Of a DNA stretch of 64,000 nt, positions 1 through 10,118 are shown piece by piece (the first letter of the stretch is position 1; each line of letters starts with the position of its first letter). Below the pieces are notes generated by a model, which worked only from the letters and a program-made list of their open reading frames with translations, was not told where the DNA came from and did not search any database. Source of the DNA: Aquanectria penicillioides. Taxonomy: Eukaryota > Ascomycota > Sordariomycetes > Hypocreales > Nectriaceae. The translations under genes and the position numbers were made by a program. The stretch covers positions 3,596,746 through 3,660,745 of the forward strand of contig PYIU01000001.1 of assembly GCA_003415625.1 (NCBI GenBank), written 5' to 3'.

Positions 1-350
1 GATATCTCTGAAGAGGGCTCTTTTTGCGTATAGAAAGAACTTTCTGAAGGTGATTTTGGTGTTGTATCTTTCTCTTCCTTAATTGACTTTGCCGTATGGG
101 GAGGTCGACCATCATTAGGAATTAAAAAGTTCAACCATACAAGGAACCGGCCATCTTGAACCTCCCAATCAATTGACCCTTTAGCAAAGAGATCAACAAC
201 AGTACGAGTATTTCCAGGATGTGGATTTGGTAGTCGATTGAATCCAGCTTGCTTTGACCAAGACTTTCCAATCTTATATGGGGTATTTGCCTTAAATTGT
301 TCAGGAAAGCTAGGCTGAATGAATCGTACGACCCATTCTTCCTCACTCAT
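1..350 (-). CDS. Retroelement 5' ORF (gag-like position), partial
   Basis: An open frame starts at an ATG at 350 and runs off the left edge without a stop (about 116 codons seen). It reads MSEEEWVVRFIQPSFPEQF at its start and is rich in charged and Ser/Pro residues toward the edge. The frame is also open upstream of the ATG as far as the LTR-like repeat that begins at 427, so the reading may start earlier. I recognise no domain. The gag-like label rests only on position, directly inside an LTR, and on the absence of similarity to the other genes here. It could instead be a host gene fragment. Confidence 0.4.
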   Translation of the reverse strand, partial: MSEEEWVVRFIQPSFPEQFKANTPYKIGKSWSKQAGFNRLPNPHPGNTRTVVDLFAKGSIDWEVQDGRFLVWLNFLIPNDGRPPHTAKSIKEEKDTTPKSPSESSFYTQKEPSSEI

Positions 351-426
351 TGCAAACTCAGGAGTATCGGTTATAACATCAGAGAACGGAAGAGCGTTAA
401 GATCAACAGTGCCTAAATAAGTTAAT

Positions 427-570
427 TGTCGGTAGGCGGGGGTTACTGCATGCAGTGGTTTTATCGTGTTCAATTCATCTCTATCTCTCTCTTCCTCTAG
501 AGGAAGGGTTGAAGGCATCTTCCTTATAGAAGAGCCTGTTTCACATCCCTCTGAGATAAGCCTGTATCTC
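427..570 (-). repeat. LTR-like repeat, 3' part, inverted relative to 37.5 kb copy
   Basis: The sequence starts TGTCGGTAGGC, followed by TTACTGCATGCAGTGG and a pyrimidine-rich block with TTCCTC(N)nGAGGAAGG. The reverse complement of 37,512-37,784 carries the same blocks in the same order. This fits the 3' part of an LTR ending in CCTACCGACA on the minus strand, with the internal region toward the left edge. The outer end of the LTR is not clear; similarity is lost beyond about 570. Confidence 0.5.
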
Positions 571-1352
571 TAACACTTATGAAACCGGACTCCGGCACCC
601 TCCGTGACGTCTTCATCACGATGTCAAGGAACTAACAAATAGGTTGTTTAGGGATGCACTGACGGTTAGATCCACAATTCGATTGCAAAGCGGCGGCTCT
701 CGATTCTCTCAAGTCAAAAAAATCAGGTTCCAGTTTGCAAGGGTTGTATTGTCATGTTCTAGCTAAGTGTCCTTTTTGAAAGACGGGGGGTCCCGAAGAC
801 CCCGAAAAATATATAGCAAAAGGGTTCCTTCCATCAACCCCCGCGGCCTCCTTCCGCACCCAGAAAAAGGAAGGCTCCATCAGTCAATACATACATATGT
901 TTTAGACTTTGTTGTGTTAGTGATGCACCGATGCGACTTGATAGCCGCCGTTTATTAGTGCCCGAATCCTAGCATCCAACTTTATTCCCACGGACAGGGC
1001 CAAAAATGTTAAATTATGGCCCTTATTACCCTCATCACCGCAAAGCCCATTCCCAGTCAACAAATTGTGTTAGAGGCCAGGTTCCTTTCACGCATACTAA
1101 CAAGTAAGAGTACCTAAAATCTAGCATTGAGTGATGCACGCCAATTAACTCGTATTATGGAATCCACACGTGGGATCTGATTCACAGGTGGTCCGTGCAG
1201 GGGTCAACATCAAATCCCGATATGGACAACACACAGTGCAGCTCAGCTCAACTTCTACAAGCAACCTCACTAACGGAAGGATCTTTTGCCTGAGAAAGGC
1301 AAAGAAAAAAAATCGCTCACTAACTGCACTATTCTTTGCATTACTCGCAGCC
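571..1352. other. Gene-free stretch
   Basis: No convincing coding frame is present. It probably holds the rest of the left LTR and the 5' flank of the next gene. A TATA-like AAAAATATATAG lies near 808, and a homopurine AAAGAAAAAAAAT run lies near 1,304, upstream of the next start. Confidence 0.4.
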
Positions 1353-3038
1353 ATGTCTTCTCACGGCGTCCCTGAGGTGTTGATGAAGAAGGTTGACGAA
1401 TATGTCGACTCACTCGCGCCACAGATTCAGCCCCGCATCACAGCTGAGCTTGAGGTTTTTCAAGAGAAGACCATCGAGTCGTTGGAGACGCAGGTCGTCG
1501 ACGCATTTCGCTCCCTTTTTAACAAGGAAAAGGGTAGCTCCGAGGGTAGCTCAAGAGGCCCTTGGAACCTAAACGACTCAGCTCCTGATTCCTACGGAGG
1601 CCAATCCTTGCCGTTCGCCGACGAAATCGCCAAGCTGACCCGTAGCGTTAGCAAAATCACCGACGAAGCAGGAGATGATCTCCGTGACATTTTCGATCTT
1701 ACTGAGGGACGAAAGGGCTCGGGCGAGACCCAATCTCGGGGATTGGACCACTCCGAGTCGTTCTCCCGCGGAGCCAAGGGCTTCTTCTCCGCCGCCATCG
1801 ATGTCGTTCAGGACCACCTGGACAATAACCCGGGATCAGGAGGCCAGAAATTCGAACTTGACGGGCTTCTCGGAGTAATCAGCAACACTGTCAAGGACGC
1901 TGCACGAAACCCAGAGGAAAAGGCTCGTCTCATCAGCCCCGAAATTAAGGAGACGGTTGGTGCGAAGCTACGGGACCAACATGCACCCATCGCAGAACAG
2001 TTTACTCGCATTGCGCTTGACCACATCAAGCGCTGGCTGCGAGGAAACACTAGCTCGCGAGACCTCGGTGACGGCGTCAAGGGTGAGATTGAGGACCAAG
2101 TAAAGGACTTGGTAAAGGGCCTCGGAGGCATGTTCGGAAACAAGAGGCACTCTGGTGAAGGAGCTTCAAGAGGTTTTGGTGATCATGACCGTGATAGAGA
2201 TGAAGGCGAAGGCCACGGCGGCTTCTCCAAGGTCATCAGTGATAAACTAAGCACTGGTCTTGCCAAGGTTCACAGGGAAGTCCGTCTTGAGTTCCGCAAG
2301 TTGCTTGGAGGGATCGAGAAGCAGCTATTTGAGTTACTTCCTGATCAGTTCCAGCGACCGCTGGAGAAGATTCTTGGCGGCAACCCCTTCGATTCCCAGC
2401 TTGATCGTGACGCTGGAGGTCAATCCGATCGCGGATTCGGAGACGACATCAAAGCCAAGCTGGTCAACAAGATCCGTGGCCTTGTACGAAAGGTGCAAGA
2501 AACACTACGTGAGAGCATCCTGGGTGTCGTGAACGGTGGACACCGCAAGTTTGAGCGCGAAAGCTGGGTGTTTGTACAGAAAATGGTGGAGCAGAAGGTG
2601 CAGAAGTATTTGCCCAAAGTCAAAATCTCCGTGCCGGATGACATTGGAAATGAGGGTGTCAGCGTGGGAGCGCCAACAAACAACGTGCAACTTGGTGGTG
2701 GAAACCAGCCTGTTCCCCCTTCACAGGGAGGAAATATCTCACCACCGTCTCATGACCAGTACAGTGGACAGGGGCAACAACAAGGATACAATCCCCCTGA
2801 CCAATATCAATCTCATCAAAATTACCAACCCCCGTATCATCAACAGAACCAAGAATACCGACCTCAGCAGCAGTCGCACCAGGAATATCGACCAAGTGAT
2901 TACCAGCCGAGCCAGCCTCAAGGCTACCAACACGATCAGGGACACCAACAGAACCAAGGCTATCAGCAAAACCAAGACCACCATCAGAACCAAGGTTACA
3001 ACCAGGGCGGACAGTATGGACAAAACCCGCCATACTAA
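1353..3038 (+). CDS. Hypothetical 561-aa protein with helical core and Gln/Tyr/Pro-rich tail
   Basis: This is a single-exon gene. I chose the ATG at 1,353 (context GCAGCCATGTC), where the product begins MSSHGVPEVLMKKVDEYVDS; the frame extends upstream only through non-ATG codons. Residues 1 to about 440 look like long amphipathic charged helices separated by Gly/Ser/Arg-rich linkers (repeated SRG tripeptides and a run of alternating Asp-Arg), including an RIALDHIKRWLRG stretch. Residues about 455-561 form a low-complexity tail rich in Q, N, Y, P, G and H (QGYNPPDQYQ-type repeats), like prion-like or condensate-forming tails. There is no signal peptide or membrane segment. I do not recognise a named family; my impression is of a conserved fungal protein of unknown function. 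It is intact, unlike the retroelement sequence on both sides. Confidence 0.85.
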   Translation: MSSHGVPEVLMKKVDEYVDSLAPQIQPRITAELEVFQEKTIESLETQVVDAFRSLFNKEKGSSEGSSRGPWNLNDSAPDSYGGQSLPFADEIAKLTRSVSKITDEAGDDLRDIFDLTEGRKGSGETQSRGLDHSESFSRGAKGFFSAAIDVVQDHLDNNPGSGGQKFELDGLLGVISNTVKDAARNPEEKARLISPEIKETVGAKLRDQHAPIAEQFTRIALDHIKRWLRGNTSSRDLGDGVKGEIEDQVKDLVKGLGGMFGNKRHSGEGASRGFGDHDRDRDEGEGHGGFSKVISDKLSTGLAKVHREVRLEFRKLLGGIEKQLFELLPDQFQRPLEKILGGNPFDSQLDRDAGGQSDRGFGDDIKAKLVNKIRGLVRKVQETLRESILGVVNGGHRKFERESWVFVQKMVEQKVQKYLPKVKISVPDDIGNEGVSVGAPTNNVQLGGGNQPVPPSQGGNISPPSHDQYSGQGQQQGYNPPDQYQSHQNYQPPYHQQNQEYRPQQQSHQEYRPSDYQPSQPQGYQHDQGHQQNQGYQQNQDHHQNQGYNQGGQYGQNPPY

Positions 3039-3471
3039 GCACCACGCCTTAGGATCGAGTCACGTCACTAAGGGTTGCGTTTGTCTCTAAACACATATTA
3101 AACAGACCAGGTTTACCCCCATATCAGGTTGTATCAGAGAACCAGAGTTTTGTCAGTTCCAATTCAATAAAATGCGGGATTTATGATTATAGATGTATGT
3201 CCCACAAACTTGTGTGAGATTTTCTTTTTGTAATCTACCACTCAGGCGCTTACGTGCACAATGTCCAACTCTGCTTTGGGTTCATTTTCCAACATGACAT
3301 TACATCATGGTGTGCTTAGTCCTGTGGGACTCGATCGGTTCGAGCGCAGTATATACTTTAGGCCGTAGCTACAACTTATAGATGATACCCTAGAATGCGA
3401 TATCGATAATTGCCTACTAACAAAGATCCCACTACTGCGATCGATTGAACTTTTATCAGGCCTATCCCCAA
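3039..3471. other. Intergenic stretch
   Basis: This is the 3' flank of the 561-aa gene and of the minus-strand lactonohydrolase relic, which converge here. An AATAAA signal near 3,166 could serve the plus-strand gene. I see nothing else. Confidence 0.4.
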
Positions 3472-4323
3472 TTACCACCGTCGATGAAGTCGCTTCTGAA
3501 TCCCAGATACATGCCAAACACCACCCCTTCCCACTATCCAAAGCTCATGCTTTCCGAATGCTAAACTAACCGCAAGATTCTCCCCACCCCCGACACGGAT
3601 TGTGCCCATTGTTAGTCCCGTCTTAGGGTCAATCACATCGACTCCATCCCTAGCACCAACAAATATTCATCCATTTCTGGAAACACGGATTCCATCATAA
3701 AAATATGATGTCGGGTTGTTGGGCATCCTGGAGTTTGATAGCACACCACCATGCTCAGATACGTCGTAAGCGAATAATGCGCGGTTGCCGTACGGGTTCT
3801 TCCTTGAAACTGGTTTAAACTCAGATAGACCAGTATTAGGAAGGTACAAGGTACCACGGCCATCAGAGGACATTCCTAATGCCACTCCATTCGCATTACC
3901 TGTCGTAAGATGAACAGCTTTTGGCCGCATTGTGGTACCGTTGACCATGTAAACAGTTGGATTGGTCAGCGGGAAAAAAGAAATCAAGTCGCGCCCCTAT
4001 GACAGAATTAGCCTGTGAAATCTACACTGCTTTTTCATTTTCAGGATAGTCACATAGGCAGACTAGGAGTCTGTGAGCCAGAAGTTTCCGTTAGAATCGA
4101 TATCGAGATCATTGAAATCCATAAAAGGCTGTTGGTAGTAGTTGTTGAGTAAAACCGTCTTTTCTAAGCTATCTGGGTTGATCTGGATAAGAGATCTGGT
4201 CTCCTCCGGCCCACCATCTGTCACCACGTACATCATCTCTTTGTAAATGACACAACCATGGGCATTGATTTTTGCAGGGTTTGTCTCGATTCTGCGGAGA
4301 ATATTATTCTTAGTATTGAGCAA
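3472..4323 (-). pseudogene. Lactonohydrolase / SMP-30-gluconolactonase-like beta-propeller, 5'-truncated and broken
   Basis: The minus-strand reading gives beta-propeller motifs typical of fungal lactonohydrolases: FNDLDIDSNGNFWLTDS, NANGVALGMSSDGRGTLYL, SYFYDGIRVSRNG, DGVDVIDPKTG, VGGGENLAVSLAFG and ELWIVGRGGVWHVSG. The family hydrolyses lactones and is usually secreted. An intron at 4,053-3,997 (branch CTAATTC, acceptor CATAG) restores the frame. Two nonsense codons interrupt it: TAG at 4,065-4,063 (Gln position) and TGA at 3,669-3,667 (Trp position), both single C/T-class transitions. The 5' half is missing: coding similarity stops at about 4,323, exactly where the TA-flanked repeat begins, and I find no continuation beyond the repeat at 10.2 kb. 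It is not functional. Confidence 0.7.
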
Positions 4324-4326
4324 GTA

Positions 4327-4612
4327 CTTTGTTGGTGGATGGGGACACTGGCCAAAACACACACCCCACCCAGAAGGGTATAGGGTAAGCGGATTCGGTG
4401 ATGACCGAATAGCCTTCCCAAGCAGCTGCGAACAACTTGGAAGAGTGTTAGAGCATCTGATCAGATGCTCTGGAGTGTCCCTCAAAGACAAGAAAGAAAG
4501 AATATAGGGCAGAAAGTCATAAATAAAGGAATGTCATAAGGGGCTGCACCGGGACTTCAACAGAGTCCAAATGCAAGGAATTCGGGATTTCAAAAATAAA
4601 ATTGGTTGGAGA
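4327..4612 (+). repeat. TA-flanked ~385-bp element, copy A, left part
   Basis: It starts just after a TA dinucleotide with CTTTGTTGGTGGATGGGG and matches copy B (58,258-58,642) almost base for base through the sequence ending TTGGTTGGAGA. The 3' part lies at 10,119-10,220; the Copia element sits between. The tips (CTKTGTTGG left, CTGAGTTGG as the right-end complement) form a short imperfect terminal inverted repeat next to TA. This fits a non-autonomous Tc1/mariner-like element, but there is no coding capacity to prove it. Confidence 0.7.
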
Positions 4613-4871
4613 TGTAAACAATATACAGGCACGCGCAGGGACGGTCACAGCGGGCGACATGCGCAACGGGTCGGTCCAGATCAATTGGGATTCGTAAGGA
4701 GCAGCTAGATAGTGGTCGCAGAATGCAGTCACCTATTTACAGTGCAGGGATTCCCTTGTGAGGATACGTGGCCTCAAGACCTAGGCCCACAAGGCCCCCG
4801 AGGTCGGCTTGTGGCCGGCCGCTATGTCTGTAGCGGCGACCACCTTCGCCCGGCCGCTATATCCGTCAACA
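4613..4871 (-). repeat. Copia 3' LTR (259 bp)
   Basis: It begins TGTAAACAATATACAG and ends CCGTCAACA on the plus strand. No difference from 9,860-10,118 was seen in a base-by-base reading. Confidence 0.95.
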
Positions 4872-4883
4872 CTCCCTCCAAGC
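4872..4883 (-). other. Copia polypurine tract
   Basis: The minus-strand reading GCTTGGAGGGAG abuts the 3' LTR (TGTTGACGG). This is the expected position for the plus-strand primer in reverse transcription. Confidence 0.75.
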
Positions 4884-5078
4884 CCGACCGAGGGCTTGTC
4901 CCTAGGTGCTATTGTGAGGCTATCCCGACCTTCCTTGTGTGTGTGTTCCTTGTGTGATCGTGGAGTCGTTCTTTTCTTATCGCCGGGGCGATCATCCGCC
5001 TGAGCGGGACTTCCTTGCTGCAGCTGAGGGCATCGCCACAAGCTCTTGTAGGCGCCGTTCGCGCTCGCCTTGGTGTTT

Positions 5079-8000
5079 CTAGCATGGCACCTCCCTCGAT
5101 TCCGGCCTCAATCCCAAGGCATTAACGAAAGAGCGGTGCAACGGGCCTGCCAGTGGCTTCGTGAGCATATCGGCGATGTTTTCAGCGGAAGGGACGTATT
5201 GTAGTTCGACTGTGCCATCCTCAACGGCCTCTCTCACGAAGTGATACTGCACTCGAATATGCTTCATGCGGGCATGGAATTCGGGGTTATATGCTAGCTT
5301 CATAGCGCTTTGGTTGTCTATAAAGATCACCACTAGGGCAGTCAGCGGGCTGCCAAGTTCCTCCATAAAGCTCTTCATCCATATAACTTGCGATACTGCC
5401 TCTGCTAACGCATAGTATTCGGCTTCTGTTGAGGACTTTGCTACGGTCTTCTGACGCTTGCTAGACCACGCAACTGGGCCCCCGTTCATGAGGAACACAT
5501 ATCCTCCGGTTGATCGTGCTGTCTCCGGGCAGCCGGCATAGTCAGAGTCACAGTAGCCGTGGAGACCGAACGGGTTACCGTATGACTCTTCCTTAAGGCA
5601 GTGATAACGGACAGAGTAATCGAGGCTCCCTTTAATGTATCGCAGCATCCTTCTTGCAGCCTTAAGTTGTTGCTTGCTTGGGCTATTTAGGAAGCGTGCC
5701 CAAAGACCACATGTGAAGGCCAGGTCAGGCCGGCTCTGCTGTAAGAGATAGTTAACTTTTCCCACCATCGATGCGTATTCTTCGCCAGCAGCCTCCATGC
5801 CGGGGACGTCGGTCGCCTTAGCTAGGTGGTAGGTTCCTATTTCCATCGGTGTGTTCACGGCTTTGCAGTCGGGGTGTTCGAATTGCTCGAGGATGCTCGT
5901 TGCGTAGTCTCTCTGTGACAGCGTGAGCGATCCATCTTCTTCCGCTGTGATGGCTACACCTAGGAAGAGCTTGGGAAATCCAAGCGACTTCATCTCTACT
6001 TCCTGTATGAGTTCATCGGCGAAGGTATTCGCATCCTCATCGTCGTTAGTAACCGTAAGCATGTCATCCACATACGTGGCCGTAATGATCTCCCTCGCCC
6101 GGTCCACGTAGACTGCAGTGTCGCTCTGTAGCCTCTCGAGGCCTGACTTGCTGAGTATCTTCCTCAGTTTCTTCTGCCACTGCCGGGCACTTTGCTTAAG
6201 GCCGTACAGGGCCATGAGCAACTGTATGACGTACTCAACGCCTTGTTCATAGCCCACTTTCTCAGCTAAGTGTTCGTACTTTGGATCCTCGAAGAACTCA
6301 TCGAGCAGAGGGAAGGTCGTGATGTAGATGTCTTCTTCTAGCTCTCCGTTCAGGTACGCCGTAATCACATCGTTCTGTGATAGCTTCTTCCCGGTCTGTA
6401 CGGCGTAAGCGAGCAGCATCCTCCAGGAGTCGGCTCTTGCAGTCGAGGAGAAGGTCTCCTGGTAATCGATGCCTTCCTTTTGCATGAAGCCACGTGCCAC
6501 AAGTCGAGCTTTGCGTGTGACTATCACGCCGTTCTCATCTCTCTTGTATCGATTCACCCACTTTGCCGTAAGTGGTCTCTTGCCCTTCGGCAACTCCCTC
6601 TTTGGGATGAATTTGAGTACGCCTTTGTTGATGAGGGCGTGAATCTCCTTGAAGAATGCCTCCCTCCAAAGGTCGGCGTCTGGCCAGTTAAGGGCATCGT
6701 AGACTGTAGCCGGGTCGGCGTCGGCGCGGGCGGCTAGAATCTGCTTCTTTGCAGCCGTTACCGGCGTCATGAGGTATCTCTTGGAGTTATTGAACGCTCC
6801 CTCTGGCCGTGATCGAATGATCTCTTCACCTTCTGCTGTAGGCGGCGGAATGGGCTTGTGGAACACTACATGCGTCGTTACGATGACTTTCTTCGTCTTG
6901 GGGTTCCAAATCCTGTATGCCTTAGTTCCTTGGAATCCTACGAGGATTCCTTTCCAACTGCGAGGCAGCATCTTCTTAGATCTATTGCGCTTTTCCTGTT
7001 CGATATGAACGAATGCCTTTGACCCTAGAATCCGTAGATGCTTGATGCTCGGCACGTGTTCCTTTTCTGGGATCAGATCCGTGAAGTAAACCTCATGAGG
7101 GGTCTTCCAGTCTAGTGACCTCGTTGCCGTGACGTTGGCAATGTGTATAACTGCGAGGATAATCTCTCCCCATAGCCCGGGAGGGATGTTCATTGCTATC
7201 ATTACGCTCCTTGCCTTCTCTTAGATTGTACGGTTCGCCCATTCGGCAAAGCCATTCTATTCATAGCCGTACGGCGGCATGACAATCGCAGGGATCCCCA
7301 TCTTCAAGAGGAGTTTATCGACCTTTCCGTTGACGAATTCACGGCCGCCGTTAAACTGTATCTTCCGGGGCGGACCGTGGGCCACGATAGTTCCGAACAC
7401 TAGGAGATCTTCTTCCATTGAGGTGGCAGCATCGCTTTTCTTCTCGAGCAAATTGCCATGGAAGTAACAGCTCTTATCATCAGTCACAAGCTTAAGATAC
7501 CTCTTCCCATCATACGTACGCGGACTTAGCTCCATAAGGTCTGCATGGAGGAGGTCAAGCACGCAGTCTGCTCTCTCTCGTGGTGTCTTCGGCGAGAACC
7601 TCACGCTCTTAGCGAGCTCGCAGTCTTCACAGGGTGTATTAAGCGGCTTGTAATCGTCAAGCCCACCTCTCGTGACCTTAAAGGTGTGGTTAAGGGCTTC
7701 CTGACCTGCGTGAGCAAGTCTTCGGTGCCACATCCTTGCCTTAGACTGTTCCGTCTGTGTCAGCATCATCTTGGGAGCAGAGTGGTGGCTTGTCGTGCCT
7801 CCTACTGCTCTGAGCAGAAACCCTCAGTTGGGGACATCAAGGGTTGCAAAGATCTTGCCGTTGCCATCGAAGATCTTATTCTTAATCACGTAACCGCCAG
7901 AGAGATAGACTTTCTCACCGGAGATCACGTTCAGCGGGAAATCTTTGATGAGGACTGCATCTTTGAGTATCACGGTCCTTGTCCTCTCTCCCTCTGTGAA

Positions 8001-9764
8001 TAGCGTGACCACTGCTGTTCCCACGGCTATAGGGTACACAGTGCCTCCGCCTGTAAGAATCGGCATTGTCTTATCGAGTTCATGCCACTCGTCTTCTTTA
8101 AACCATTTGGAGTCGTTAACAGCGTGCATATCGGCTCCTAAGTCCTAGAGCCAGCGGTCTTTTCGGTTAGTGAGGCCTGATTCTGCAGACATCAAGATAG
8201 TAACGAAGTTGCTGTTTCCCTCAGCCTCTAGTGCGGCGTTGTCGTTAACGTCGGGGGGACCACATGACTGCCGTTCCGGCGGGCTAGAAATCGTTGCCGC
8301 AGCCGCCTTTTCCGCTGACAACCTTGCAAAAGCATCACTGAAGAACTTCCTCGCCTTTGAGCCTCCGCGGTATGTGAAAACGGCGTTATTATCGTCATCA
8401 GAGTCGTCTTCGGCTTCCTTTGCGTTCTTGGCACTCTGCTTACTCGATTCTGCATGTAGGGCGGTCTTTTCGGTCTTCTCAGCGGTTTCGTCACTGTTGT
8501 CTTTCTTCTTCGACCTCCTATTCTTGCTGCCTTTGCTCTCCTTCTGTGGAGACGGGCAGTTCTTTGCGATATAACCTTTTTGGTCACAGTTAAAGCATTT
8601 GCCGCTCTTAGGATCTCTTCTGCGGTTATCCTTTTCGTTCGACTGGGCACTCATCTGCATGCCTTTCTCACCGCTAGAGTCTTTACTCTTCTTCTAGGAA
8701 GTCTGCAGACTTCTGGCTTCATCGATAAGGTCTTCCTGCATCTCATAGATGGATTGGTATTTCCCCTTTCGCTCATAGTCGCGTTGGAGTGCATTCCACT
8801 CAGGAAAGACCTTTTCGATGCTGTCTGCAAACCTCATCTTTTCCTGGTACTCAGGGAGCTCGCCGCCGGCTTCAATAATGCTATTTGCAACGCGGCGGAA
8901 GTTATCAACATGACTTTGGACCCCTTGTGGTTTCTTTAGAGTTAGGGACTCTAATTCTCGGTGGAGGTTGGCCAGGCTCTGCTGGGACCTCGCATTATCG
9001 TACCTTCTCATCAGCAGCTCGATGGCCTCTATGCCAGTCTTCGCCGGAGATAATAACGGCTTCAGTTTCTATAAAACTGCCATTTCCATAGCGGCAATCA
9101 GGCGCGTTTCTCCCAGACGCGAGATCCTGATCTCTTCGTGCCACCCAATAGCAGTCATGGCGTGGAAGAGATATCTCTTCCAGGCGGCCCAGTTCTCTAA
9201 TCCCTTAAGTACATCATCTCCCTTCATCTTGAAGTTAAGACCGACAAGATCCTCGATTTCGATCAGTTGTGAGTTCGTGATCTTCTTCCTGCTTGGGGCA
9301 GGCTCTACTGATGTCTCTCTGTTCCTTAAGAAACCGAACATCTTATCTAGAGCTCTTGAGGGCTCCCTTAAGGTGTGGAAGAGTCGGCTTCCCTAGTACT
9401 CGGAGCTCTCATCTTCGTCGTCTTCCACCTCAGATTCTAACTCGTCTTTAGGCTGTGTCTTGCGCCTAGTCTTCGACTCGTTCTTGGTCTTCTGGTTGGA
9501 GTGCTTCTGCAGCTTTTGCATCTGCTGCATCATCTCCATCATTTGCTGCATCATGATGCTTAGATCTGGCTGAGTCTCCTGCAGGTCCCCTTTAGCAGGC
9601 TTTGCTAACCTTTTAGGGGGGGGTGGGAGATCCTCGAGATCGTCTTCTCCCTCAGCAGGATCTTCTTCATCATCAGTCCGTTCAATCGCTTCGACAGTAG
9701 GGACTGGCTTCAGGGCCGGCTTCGAAGCCGTTGCCCGGGTCTTGGGACCTTGACTGGTCGACAT
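5079..9764 (-). pseudogene. Copia gag-pol polyprotein, one continuous frame with seven in-frame stops
   Basis: From the ATG at 9,764 to TAG at 5,081-5,079 there are 1,562 codons in a single frame with no frameshift. Domains in order: acidic gag with Gln/Met-rich coiled segment; zinc knuckle CFNCDQKGYIAKNC (usual His replaced by Tyr, 8,573-8,571); protease site WL*DLGAD (usual DSG changed to DLG at 8,141-8,139); integrase HRRLAH...CEDC zinc site, first catalytic Asp in HADLMEL, second site IQFNGG lacking the usual Asp, third acidic residue in NGFAEWANR; reverse transcriptase with ATYVDDM; RNase H with VIFIDNQSAMKLA; and LADMLTKPL-like end. Stops: TAG at 9,393, 9,069, 8,694, 8,145 and 7,257, TGA at 7,824 and TAA at 7,221 (lowest coordinate of each). 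Each follows from one C-to-T change, most at CpA. The last 708 codons (RT-RH) have no stop. Confidence 0.92.
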
Positions 9765-9845
9765 CGCGAGCGCCGACTTCAAGGGACGAACTTTGGGTTG
9801 GTCTGAACCTTCCGAATAGCTGCAATTTCTTCTTGAATTGGAGCT

Positions 9846-9859
9846 CCGGGCTCATAACC
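9846..9859 (-). other. Copia primer-binding site (initiator tRNA-Met half-molecule type)
   Basis: Directly after the 5' LTR the minus strand reads GGTTATGAGCCCGG. Its complement CCGGGCTCATAACC matches the anticodon stem-loop of eukaryotic initiator tRNA-Met (the anticodon CAU sits inside GGGCUCAUAACCC). Drosophila copia and relatives prime from such an internal tRNA fragment rather than from the CCA end. The tRNA match is from memory of the conserved loop. Confidence 0.7.
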
Positions 9860-10118
9860 TGTAAACAATATACAGGCACGCGCAGGGACGGTCACAGCGG
9901 GCGACATGCGCAACGGGTCGGTCCAGATCAATTGGGATTCGTAAGGAGCAGCTAGATAGTGGTCGCAGAATGCAGTCACCTATTTACAGTGCAGGGATTC
10001 CCTTGTGAGGATACGTGGCCTCAAGACCTAGGCCCACAAGGCCCCCGAGGTCGGCTTGTGGCCGGCCGCTATGTCTGTAGCGGCGACCACCTTCGCCCGG
10101 CCGCTATATCCGTCAACA
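9860..10118 (-). repeat. Copia 5' LTR (259 bp)
   Basis: It appears identical to 4,613-4,871 and is followed directly by the repeated target GGAGA and the right part of the TA-flanked element. Confidence 0.95.

Larger units (their letters stand above)
4613..10118 (-). mobile_element. Copia (Ty1) LTR retrotransposon, full length, minus orientation
   Basis: This 5,506-bp element is bounded by two 259-bp LTRs that appear identical base for base (TGTAAAC...CAACA on the plus strand, i.e. TGT...ACA termini) and by the direct repeat GGAGA on both sides (4,608-4,612 and 10,119-10,123). It contains a half-tRNA primer-binding site, a polypurine tract and one gag-PR-IN-RT-RH frame in the Copia order. 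The related sequence at 58.5 kb has a single GGAGA at the same point, which confirms the insertion boundaries. Identical LTRs imply a recent insertion. The coding frame nevertheless carries seven stops, so this copy cannot make the full polyprotein on its own. Confidence 0.95.

Noticed and set aside
4327..4612. Reading the 385-bp element as a solo LTR (TGTT...CTCA)
   Set aside because: The GTACT flanks are the same in both copies and the ends are inverted rather than direct repeats, so TA-flanked inverted tips fit better.
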